DNA from: Blautia sp.
Lineage (GTDB): Bacteria > Bacillota > Clostridia > Lachnospirales > Lachnospiraceae
Direction of reading: 5' to 3'
DNA length: 5,081 nt
Assembly: GCA_017515945.1 (NCBI GenBank)
Contig: JAFWDX010000287.1
Span: forward strand, 1 to 5,081
The notes beneath the pieces were generated by a model. That model was not told the DNA's origin and ran no database searches. It saw only the letters and a list, made by a program, of their open reading frames with translations. Position 1 is the stretch's first letter. Every line of letters starts with the position of its first letter. Below are positions 1 to 5,081 of the stretch, one piece after another. The position numbers and the translations under genes are program-made.

Positions 1-1012
1 CATAGCCGGACTCGGCCAGCAGGCTGGTGGCTTCTTCTGCGTTGTAGGCCTGTTTTTCCAGCTCATCATACCCGTACGGGGCGGAAGCCGGATACGGAGC
101 GCCTGCCAGGGTTACGCCCTCGCCGAGAACCTTGACCAGAGACTCGTAATCGATGGCATCGGCAAAAGCTCTGCGCACATTGGGATCTGCCAGCACTTCA
201 TTGCCGTGGTTGAACACCAGGACGCGGACACGGGCGCCGGTGGTGTCAAAGGTCTGGTAATTGTCATCCGCCTCAAAGATCGGCAGATCGGTCGAGGATA
301 CTCTCTGCACGACATCCATCTCGCCGGACTGCAGGGCCAGGCCTCTGGTGCTGTCATCCTCAATGCATTTGATCGTGATGGAGTCCACGTCGGAGGCGCC
401 GCCCCAGTACTCCTCGTTCTTTACGACCTCGATCGTGTCGTTGACCGTAAAGGAGGTCACCTTATAGGGGCCGGTAGCCACGGGCGCATTCGCATAATCC
501 TGGTCGTCCCCGACCTTTACAATCGAATACAGCGGCTCGGAAATGTTGGCCAGGAAAGCGCCGAAGGGTTCTGTCGTGGTAATGGTGACATCCTGTCCCT
601 CTGCCTCCACCGAAGCAATCTTCGCCGCGCTTGCGCCGCGCTCATTGACCTCCATCACACGCTCCAGGGATGCCTTGACAGCGGCTCCGTCCACATCCGA
701 TCCGTCGTGGAACTTCACGCCGTCACGAATATGCAGCTTCCAGGTCGTGTCGTCTGTCATTTCCCAGGAATCGGCCAGCAGCGGCTGAATGGAATAGTTT
801 TCGTCTACGGTAACCAGCGTCTCGGTAATGCCGGCCCGGTTGGTTGTCCAGCCATCCCACTCGGTGGCCGGATCCAGGCTGGTGCCAAACCAGTACAGCG
901 CGGCATCAATATGCTTGCCCTCATCCGCGGCAGCGCTTACGGCGGTGCCGCCCAGCATACCGACGCAGAGCGCAGCCGCGCTCAGCATGCTTATTACTCT
1001 TTTTCTGTCCAT
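1..1012 (-). CDS. Peptide/nickel-type ABC transporter solute-binding protein, C-terminus cut by window edge
   Basis: The extracytoplasmic binding protein (SBP_bac_5 family: OppA, DppA, NikA) captures the substrate and delivers it to the two permeases encoded just upstream. I read 337 uninterrupted codons to the left edge; the family is usually about 500-540 residues, so roughly a third is missing. Residues 1-27 form a signal peptide: MDRKR, a hydrophobic stretch, then AVSA before AADEG, which suits signal peptidase I. Family landmarks follow in order: LADSWE, then VKFHDGSDVDGAAVKASLERVM, ATGPYKV, KNEEYWGG, DDSTRGLALQSGEMDVV and NVRRAFADAIDY. These align by eye with the same blocks in E. coli NikA. 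The ATG at 1012 is chosen because the signal peptide begins there and a GGAGG lies 11 bases upstream (1024-1028). The start overlaps the end of the preceding permease by 19 bases, suggesting translational coupling. There is no canonical lipobox: Cys16 is preceded by Leu. Family is confident; substrate (nickel, cobalt chelate, peptide, corrinoid) is not, because most of the second lobe is absent. Confidence 0.9.
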   Translation of the reverse strand, partial: MDRKRVISMLSAAALCVGMLGGTAVSAAADEGKHIDAALYWFGTSLDPATEWDGWTTNRAGITETLVTVDENYSIQPLLADSWEMTDDTTWKLHIRDGVKFHDGSDVDGAAVKASLERVMEVNERGASAAKIASVEAEGQDVTITTTEPFGAFLANISEPLYSIVKVGDDQDYANAPVATGPYKVTSFTVNDTIEVVKNEEYWGGASDVDSITIKCIEDDSTRGLALQSGEMDVVQRVSSTDLPIFEADDNYQTFDTTGARVRVLVFNHGNEVLADPNVRRAFADAIDYESLVKVLGEGVTLAGAPYPASAPYGYDELEKQAYNAEEATSLLAESGY

Positions 1013-1869
1013 GTCTTCATTTTCCTCCATTTCTTTTTTGGTTTTTCAAATCTTGGATCCAATATATCTCTAAGGCTGTCGCCCAGGAGATTAAAAACAA
1101 TGACATGCAGAACGATAACCATGCCGGGGTAAATAATCAGCCACGGCGCGGACTGGATGAATTTTCTTCCTTCGCTCAGCATGAAGCCCCACTCCGGTGT
1201 GGGAGGCTGCGAGGACAGACCCAGCAGCGACAGACCGCTCAATGTCAGCAGCGTGGAACCAATGTCCTGCGTAATGTTGACAATCAGGTAGGGAATGATA
1301 TTCGGCATGACGACCCGGCTGATGATCTGTCCCCGGGAAAGACCGCCCAGCCTGGCCTCTTCCACGTAGCGGTTTTCCTTAACGGAGAGCACCAGCGCCC
1401 TGGCAACCCGGCAGTTTTCCGTCCAGCCGACCAGAGACATGGCCAGAATCGTATGCTTCAGACTCGGACCCAGCACCGACACCAGCGCGATGATGAAGAC
1501 CGTCTGGGGCACGGCCATGACAATGTCCGTGAAACGGGTGATCAGCATATCCACCCAGCCGCCCAGGAAACCGGCCGTCACCCCGAGCACAATGCCGATG
1601 ACGGCGACAATCGCCACCACCAGGAAAACGATCAGCAGCGACGTGCGGCCGCCCCAGATCAGCCGGGACAGAATACAGCGCCCGATCTGGTCTGTTCCCA
1701 GGGGGTATTCCCGGCTGCCGGAGATCATCGTGTTGGCATAATCATTCTCGATCGGATCATGCGGTGCAGCCCAGGGGGCAAACACCGGGATCAGAATCAG
1801 GATGACCGCCAGAATCAGCATGCTCACGAACTGCGGATTATGCAGGGCTTTTTTAACGGTAGCATTCAT
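994..1869 (-). CDS. Peptide/nickel-type ABC transporter permease, DppC/NikC-like
   Basis: A 291-residue inner-membrane subunit of a binding-protein-dependent importer, partner of the permease encoded upstream. It shows the DppC/OppC/NikC layout: a cytoplasmic N-terminus, a first membrane segment at about 16-33, the family signature PLGTDQIGRCILSRL at 56-70, further membrane segments at about 80-101, 112-134, 140-160, 200-218 and 246-266, and the C-terminal NLLGDSLRDILDPR at 260-273. The EAA loop that docks with the ATPase is at about 170-193 (EEARLGGLSRG...MPNIIP). The later part (PEWGFMLSEGRKFI, 225-238) resembles the same region of E. coli NikC. The reading frame is open further upstream, but the ATG at 1869 is chosen because an AAAGGA site lies a few bases before it and the upstream extension overlaps the preceding permease without family similarity. 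It starts 14 bases after that permease stops. Cys65 stands where many DppC proteins have Asp; I do not read function into that. Confidence 0.94.
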   Translation of the reverse strand: MNATVKKALHNPQFVSMLILAVILILIPVFAPWAAPHDPIENDYANTMISGSREYPLGTDQIGRCILSRLIWGGRTSLLIVFLVVAIVAVIGIVLGVTAGFLGGWVDMLITRFTDIVMAVPQTVFIIALVSVLGPSLKHTILAMSLVGWTENCRVARALVLSVKENRYVEEARLGGLSRGQIISRVVMPNIIPYLIVNITQDIGSTLLTLSGLSLLGLSSQPPTPEWGFMLSEGRKFIQSAPWLIIYPGMVIVLHVIVFNLLGDSLRDILDPRFEKPKKKWRKMKTWTEKE

Positions 1870-1883
1870 AAAAGTATCCTTTT

Positions 1884-2819
1884 TTACTTCTTCCCCAGCC
1901 GGATCCGGGGATCCAGAAACTGATAGCTCAGGTCCACGACCAGGTTTACGCCCACATAGATCATGGCCATCCAGAGCACATACCCCTGGATCACGGGGAA
2001 ATCCTTGACGGCAATCGCATCGACGGCCATTTTGCCAATGCCCTGCCATTCAAAAATGGTTTCCACCACGGTCGCGCCGCCCAGCAGGCCGCCGATAGAC
2101 ATGCCGAACATCGTGATGACGGACAGCAGGGAATTCGGCAGGATCTGCTTCAGGATGATCCGGCGCCGGGAGAGGCCCTTGGCCAGACCGCCGATCATGT
2201 AGTCACGGTTCATTTCCTCCAGGGCGCTCCCGCGCAGCCGGCGGATGTACAGAGATACCATCCAGAAGGTCAGTGTGGCGGCAGGCAGGATCAGGTGCTT
2301 CAGATCTCCGGATCCCATGATCGGAAGCAGATGCAGCTTGACGCCGAAGGCATACATCAGCAGCGTGCCCACCCAGAAGCTGGGCATGGAAACTCCCAGA
2401 AAAGATATAAACCGGAACAGATAGTCAATGAACGTGTTCTGATAGACGGCGCACAGCAGCCCCAGCGGAACCGTGATCAGAATCGTCAGCACGACCGTGG
2501 CTGCCGTCAGGACAATCGTGTTGGGCAGCCTTTTCGTCAGCTCTGACCAGACAGATGTCGTATATTTGTAGGAGGTTCCGAGATCCCCGTGGAATACGTT
2601 GCCGAGCCAGCGGCCATACTGCACGGCGAAAGGATCATTCAGCCCCATCTCTTCCTTCTTCTCTTCAATCATCTGCCTGTCCGCCTTGATGCCCATGCTC
2701 TCGTAGTACAGGGTAACCGGATCCGACGGCGAAAGATACGTCAGCGCGAAGGTAAACGCTGACAGGATCAGCATAATCGGGATGACAAAAAGGATCCTGC
2801 CGATAATATATTTTTTCAT
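1884..2819 (-). CDS. Peptide/nickel-type ABC transporter permease, DppB/NikB-like
   Basis: A 311-residue inner-membrane subunit and the first gene after the cobalamin riboswitch leader. It has the DppB/OppB/NikB layout: N-terminal membrane segment at about 8-28 (IGRILFVIPIMLILSAFTFAL), an extracytoplasmic loop containing GDLGTSYKYTTSVWSEL at 78-94, then RLPNTIVL, further membrane segments at about 101-124, 134-160, 178-192, 232-254 and 278-300, and the family C-terminus FLDPRIR at 301-307. The EAA loop is about 206-231 (DYMIGGLAKG...ILPNS). Length matches the family. The frame stays open to a GTG at 2987, but that extension would translate through the leader's terminator hairpins and has no family similarity, so the ATG at 2819 is preferred. 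A GGAGAGGCAGG purine-rich site lies upstream, its last G about 11 bases from the ATG. With the next permease and binding protein it forms one operon; transcription is predicted to depend on the riboswitch leader. Confidence 0.95.
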   Translation of the reverse strand: MKKYIIGRILFVIPIMLILSAFTFALTYLSPSDPVTLYYESMGIKADRQMIEEKKEEMGLNDPFAVQYGRWLGNVFHGDLGTSYKYTTSVWSELTKRLPNTIVLTAATVVLTILITVPLGLLCAVYQNTFIDYLFRFISFLGVSMPSFWVGTLLMYAFGVKLHLLPIMGSGDLKHLILPAATLTFWMVSLYIRRLRGSALEEMNRDYMIGGLAKGLSRRRIILKQILPNSLLSVITMFGMSIGGLLGGATVVETIFEWQGIGKMAVDAIAVKDFPVIQGYVLWMAMIYVGVNLVVDLSYQFLDPRIRLGKK

Positions 2820-2871
2820 AAGCTTATGTACCTGCCTCTCCGCTGCAGACGCCGCAGGCCTGCGCGGCCTC

Positions 2872-2891
2872 AAAAAGCAGCCGTTCGCTGC
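2872..2891 (-). terminator. Second, weaker hairpin with T5 run in the leader
   Basis: GCAGC (2891 to 2887) pairs with GCTGC (2881 to 2877) around a 5-base loop and is followed by TTTTT (2876 to 2872). A small GCGGC-gaat-GCCGC hairpin (2893-2906) sits just upstream. With only 5 pairs this may be a backup terminator, a pause site or chance in a GC-rich leader. Confidence 0.4.
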
Positions 2892-2910
2892 CGCGGCATT
2901 CGCCGCATAA

Positions 2911-2943
2911 CAGAAAAGAGCGCCTCCTGAAACGGAGACGCCC
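2911..2943 (-). terminator. Riboswitch-controlled intrinsic terminator
   Basis: On the minus strand GGGCGTCTCC (2943 to 2934) pairs with GGAGGCGCTC (2927 to 2918), 10 pairs including two G-U, around a 6-base loop GTTTCA, followed directly by TTTTCT. This is a standard intrinsic terminator, about 100 bases before the first permease start and downstream of the aptamer, so it would stop the transporter transcript when formed. Confidence 0.82.
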
Positions 2944-3023
2944 ATTACAGGTGCCGCGGCCGTCCTGCAGACAGACACACAAAACACCTTTCGGATGCGT
3001 CTCCGTCATCCATCGTGACGAAA
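2918..3023 (-). promoter_or_regulatory. Riboswitch expression platform: antiterminator and anti-antiterminator
   Basis: Downstream of the aptamer, ACGGAGACGC (3006 to 2997, minus strand) is perfectly complementary over 10 bases to GCGTCTCCGT (2941 to 2932). The second segment contains the whole 5' arm of the terminator at 2918-2943, so the two structures exclude each other. The first segment can also be trapped locally. TTTCGTCA (3023 to 3016) pairs with TGACGGAG (3008 to 3001) across a 7-base loop, with two G-U pairs. GGATG/CATCC (3011-3007 and 2997-2993) is an alternative that holds it in a loop. The expected logic is that ligand-bound aptamer favours the trapped state and hence termination. 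Pairings are read directly; the switching order is inference. Confidence 0.78.
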
Positions 3024-3042
3024 GATCGCTGCGCGGCTGCAA

Positions 3043-3160
3043 GCAGGTCTCCTGGCTTCGAAACCGGTCTTTTGTCCGGGTTTCTTCACAGTTGCGGGAC
3101 AGCACGGGACTTTCACCCGTTTCCCTTTTCATGATCCCTCGTGCGGTGCGGCGCTGCCGT
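3043..3160 (-). promoter_or_regulatory. Cobalamin riboswitch aptamer (B12 element)
   Basis: Read on the minus strand, the conserved parts occur in the right order: GGGAA (3121-3125 end) running into ACGGG-TGAAAG-TCCCGT (a 6-bp stem closing the conserved GTGAAA loop), then GCTGTCCCGCAACTGT (ending near 3088), and finally the B12 box GCCAGGAGACCTGC at 3043-3056. These are the hallmark segments of the Rfam cobalamin riboswitch. The 3' border is well defined by the B12 box; the 5' border, near 3160, is approximate because I could not assign the outer pairing confidently. Between CAACTGT and the B12 box only about 30 bases remain, folding as one hairpin (GAAAC...CCGG against CCGG...TTTC). The usual larger arm with CCACTGG and GGGAAGG is not seen. 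It lies in the leader of the transporter operon, so high cobalamin should lower transporter expression. Confidence 0.95.
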
Positions 3161-3225
3161 TCCATACACGCAGACGTTCCTGTCTGTTCGGGTTCACACT
3201 TGCATCCGTTCTGTTCAATGTCTGC

Positions 3226-3254
3226 ATTATACAGCACTTTCCCGGATTAGACAA
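3226..3254 (-). promoter_or_regulatory. Sigma-A-type promoter of the riboswitch-transporter operon
   Basis: On the minus strand a perfect TATAAT (3231 to 3226) lies 17 bases downstream of TTGTCT (3254 to 3249), four of six matches to the -35 consensus. The region further upstream (about 3260-3310) is AT-rich, as for an UP element. Transcription would start near 3219, giving a leader of about 400 bases that contains the complete aptamer and terminator. An upstream TTGACC is 25 bases from the -10 and too far to serve. Confidence 0.8.
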
Positions 3255-3415
3255 CCGGTCAATCCAAATTATAAACAGACATTTTATAATTCGTTTCTTT
3301 TTTTTATGATTCTTTCAGGACAAGTACATATTGTGGACACATCTCTTCCCTATACTGTGTATCAGATGGTTGATCCACAAGCCATCTACTATCTCCCCCT
3401 CATTTTGAAAACAAG
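3255..3415. other. Intergenic stretch without recognisable gene
   Basis: AT-rich spacer between the transporter promoter and the terminator of the dehydrogenase gene. It holds a T-rich tract at about 3295-3306 and a hairpin-forming inverted repeat, AGATGGTTG (3364-3372) against CAA-G-CCATCT (3378-3387), with no T run beside it. I see no convincing coding region, RNA gene or mobile element. Confidence 0.5.
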
Positions 3416-3443
3416 AGCCGCAGGAATGAAAATCCCTGCGGCT
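3407..3443 (-). terminator. Intrinsic terminator after the FAD dehydrogenase gene
   Basis: AGCCGCAGG (3416-3424) and CCTGCGGCT (3435-3443) are a perfect 9-bp inverted repeat around a 10-base loop. On the minus strand the hairpin begins about 22 bases after the dehydrogenase stop codon and is followed by CTTGTTTTC. On the plus strand it is followed by TCTGTTTTG, so it could act both ways, but no plus-strand gene is seen. Confidence 0.88.
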
Positions 3444-3465
3444 TCTGTTTTGTGTGTATATGCCG

Positions 3466-4836
3466 TCACATGGTGTCCGCGATCCTGTCAGCTACATATA
3501 CACCGCTGGCGGAGGCATGGGAAAGCGAATGCGTCACGCCGCTCCCGTCACCGATGATATACAGGCCCGGATGGCAGCTCTCGAGATTCTCGTCCAGCTT
3601 CACCTCCATGTTGTAGAACTTCACCTCTACCCCGTACAGAAGCGTGTCGTCGTTGGCAACGCCCGGCGCGATTTTGTCCAGGGCATAAATCATCTCGATG
3701 ATCCCGTCCAGGAGACGCTTGGGCAGAACCAGGCTCAGGTCTCCCGGCGTGGCCGCCAGTGTCGGCCGCACGGTACACTCTTCAATCCTCCGCTCCGTGC
3801 TGCGCCGGCCCCTTTCCAGATCGCCGAACCGCTGCACGATGACGCCGCCGCCCAGCATGTTGGAGAGGCGGGCGATGCTTTCGCCGTATCCATTGCTGTC
3901 CCTGAACGGCAGTGAGAAATGCTTGGCCACAAGCAGGGCAAAGTTGGTGTTCTCCGTCTTTTTCTCCGGATCCTCAAAACTGTGTCCGTTGACCGTGACG
4001 ATGCCGTTGGTGTTCTCATTGACCACAATGCCGTTCGGGTTCATGCAGAAGGTACGCACGTTGTCCTCGAACTTGTGCGTGCGGTACACGATTTTGCTCT
4101 CGTACAGCTCGTCCGTAATATGGGAAAAGATAGTCGCCGGTATTTCCACGCGCACGCCCAGGTCTACGCGGTTGGAGCGTGTCCCAATGCCCAGCTCCCC
4201 GCATACTCTCTCCATCCACTTGCTGCCGCTACGGCCTACGGATACGATGCAGCGGGAGGCTTCATCCTCTCCGTCCGCATGCCATACGCGGTACCCGTCC
4301 TGTATCACCTCGATCCGCTCCACCGGCGTGCGGAAGAAAAAGTCCACATGGGGTTCGAGCTCCGCATACAGGTTTTTGAGAACCACATAATTGATATCCG
4401 TCCCCAGATGCCGTACGGAAGCATCCAGCAGCGTCAGGCGGTTCTGGATGCAGAGCTTCTTGAAGGCTGTGCCGGCCGTGGAAAAAATTCTGGTACCTGC
4501 CCCGCCGTGCTCCATATTGATGTCATCCACATAGTGCATCAGCTCCAGAGCCTTCTCCCTGCCGATATATTCATACAGGGTTCCGCCAAAATCATTGGTG
4601 ATATTATATTTTCCGTCGGAAAAAGCGCCGGCTCCGCCGAATCCGTTCATAATGGAACAGGGCTTGCAGCCGATGCAGCTCTTTACCTTCTTTCCGTCTA
4701 TCGGGCAATGCCGCTTCTCCAGCGGATTTCCTTCCTCAAATACGGCGATTTTCAGATCCGGCCTTTTCTGCATCAGTTCGTATGCGGAAAAAATGCCGCC
4801 CGGACCTGCGCCGATGATGATCACGTCATATTTCAT
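3466..4836 (-). CDS. FAD-dependent dehydrogenase, COG2509-like, with four-cysteine N-terminal cluster
   Basis: A complete 456-residue cytoplasmic flavoprotein. Residues 4-34 form the dinucleotide-binding Rossmann fold (VIIIGAGPGGIFSAYEL, ending in the acidic VFEE), which binds FAD. Cys44, Cys54, Cys57 and Cys60 make a CX9CX2CX2C cluster, directly followed by GFGGAGAFSDGKYN (65-78), a signature I associate with the poorly characterised COG2509 family of FAD-dependent dehydrogenases. VSVGRSGSKWM (198-208) and NRVDLGVRVEIP (222-233) are internal family blocks, and GLYIIGDGSG (424-433) is the C-terminal FAD-contacting motif, with VTHSLSHASASGVYVADRI closing the fold. No membrane segment or signal peptide is visible. 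The ATG at 4836 is supported by GAGGAAGAGGA a few bases upstream. It follows the alpha-hydroxy-acid oxidase gene by 49 bases and ends at a strong terminator, so it is the last gene of that unit. Substrate and electron acceptor are unknown; a metal site at the cysteines is inference. Confidence 0.9.
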   Translation of the reverse strand: MKYDVIIIGAGPGGIFSAYELMQKRPDLKIAVFEEGNPLEKRHCPIDGKKVKSCIGCKPCSIMNGFGGAGAFSDGKYNITNDFGGTLYEYIGREKALELMHYVDDINMEHGGAGTRIFSTAGTAFKKLCIQNRLTLLDASVRHLGTDINYVVLKNLYAELEPHVDFFFRTPVERIEVIQDGYRVWHADGEDEASRCIVSVGRSGSKWMERVCGELGIGTRSNRVDLGVRVEIPATIFSHITDELYESKIVYRTHKFEDNVRTFCMNPNGIVVNENTNGIVTVNGHSFEDPEKKTENTNFALLVAKHFSLPFRDSNGYGESIARLSNMLGGGVIVQRFGDLERGRRSTERRIEECTVRPTLAATPGDLSLVLPKRLLDGIIEMIYALDKIAPGVANDDTLLYGVEVKFYNMEVKLDENLESCHPGLYIIGDGSGVTHSLSHASASGVYVADRIADTM

Positions 4837-4885
4837 TTTCTGTCCTCTTCCTCACAATTAAAGTTTGCCTGCGCAGGCTGTCCGC

Positions 4886-5081
4886 TTATCTCCAGATCTG
4901 TGCTTCTGTGATTTCCGCGAGAGAGGCCACCCCGCACATGCGCATGGTATCCGCCAGCTCCGCGCCCAGCTTCTCCGTATATACACGGATGCCTTCTTCT
5001 CCTCCGCCGTAAACGGCTGTCACATACGGCCGGGCAATCAGCACGCCGTGCGCGCCCATGGCAAGCGCCTTAAACACATCC
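4886..5081 (-). CDS. FMN-dependent alpha-hydroxy-acid oxidising enzyme, C-terminal fragment
   Basis: Only the last 64 complete codons are in the window; the gene enters from the right edge. The visible part, DVFKALAMGAHGVLIARP, is the phosphate-binding end of an FMN-binding TIM barrel. YVTAVYGGGEEGIRVYTEKL and then GAELADTMRMCGVASLAEI are the C-terminal helices seen in lactate/glycolate oxidase-type proteins (FMN_dh family), which oxidise 2-hydroxy acids to 2-oxo acids. The usual GRP of the FMN site is ARP here. The catalytic His/Arg region lies outside the window. Type 2 isopentenyl-diphosphate isomerase shares the barrel but not this C-terminus, so I rank it lower. It sits 49 bases upstream of the FAD dehydrogenase and no terminator is obvious between them. 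Confidence 0.82.
   Translation of the reverse strand, partial: DVFKALAMGAHGVLIARPYVTAVYGGGEEGIRVYTEKLGAELADTMRMCGVASLAEITEAQIWR

Noticed and set aside
206..1132. Long plus-strand open frame opposite the binding protein
   Set aside because: It is antisense to a clear SBP_bac_5 gene, has no recognisable domain, and reflects the GC-rich codon bias of the true gene.
844..1923. Plus-strand open frame of 359 codons across the DppC-like permease
   Set aside because: The product is a low-complexity Gln/Arg/His-rich antisense reading of a well-supported permease; no ribosome site or family match.
2820..2987. N-terminal extension of the first permease from a GTG at 2987
   Set aside because: It would translate through the riboswitch terminator, is Ala/Arg-rich without permease similarity, and a ribosome site precedes the ATG at 2819, where the membrane segment begins.
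2951..3557. Plus- and minus-strand open frames inside the leader and spacer (up to 138 codons)
   Set aside because: They cover the aptamer, promoter and terminators, whose RNA and promoter signals explain the sequence better; the products look random.
3919..4911. Plus-strand open frame of 330 codons opposite the FAD dehydrogenase
   Set aside because: Antisense shadow of a gene with clear FAD motifs; its product matches no family I know.
1..5081. CRISPR array, insertion sequence, tRNA or rRNA gene
   Set aside because: I looked for regular direct repeats, transposase motifs, terminal repeats and tRNA-like folds and saw none; the window is filled by metabolic and transport genes and one riboswitch leader.

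Overview
Every gene supported here reads on the minus strand. The sequence is moderately GC-rich, with strong GGAGG-type ribosome binding sites, a sigma-A-like promoter and intrinsic terminators. The protein families are common in anaerobic Firmicutes, so a Clostridia-type Firmicute is the best guess. Genus cannot be read from this window, and a diderm Firmicute is not excluded.

Right end (about 3416-5081, read right to left): the C-terminus of an FMN-dependent alpha-hydroxy-acid oxidising enzyme, a 49-base gap, then a complete 456-residue FAD-dependent dehydrogenase of the COG2509 type with an N-terminal four-cysteine cluster. A strong hairpin terminator follows just after its stop codon. 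The two flavoenzymes are probably one transcription unit.

Middle (about 2820-3260): a promoter (TTGTCT, 17 bases, TATAAT) drives a leader of about 400 bases. It contains a cobalamin riboswitch: an exact B12 box, the CAACTGT segment and the GGGAA / GTGAAAGTCC core. An expression platform follows in which a perfect 10-bp antiterminator competes with an intrinsic terminator. A second hairpin with a T run lies further downstream.

Left end (1-2819): the genes controlled by this leader are two inner-membrane permeases and a solute-binding protein of the peptide/nickel ABC transporter family, in the order permease B, permease C, binding protein. The binding protein runs off the left edge. The ATPases are not in view and would be expected beyond it.

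The main point is the combination: a peptide/nickel-type importer whose transcription is predicted to be shut off by cobalamin. That makes it a candidate importer for cobalt, a cobalt chelate, a corrinoid or precursor, or a nutrient replacing a B12-dependent step. The sequence alone does not decide the substrate.
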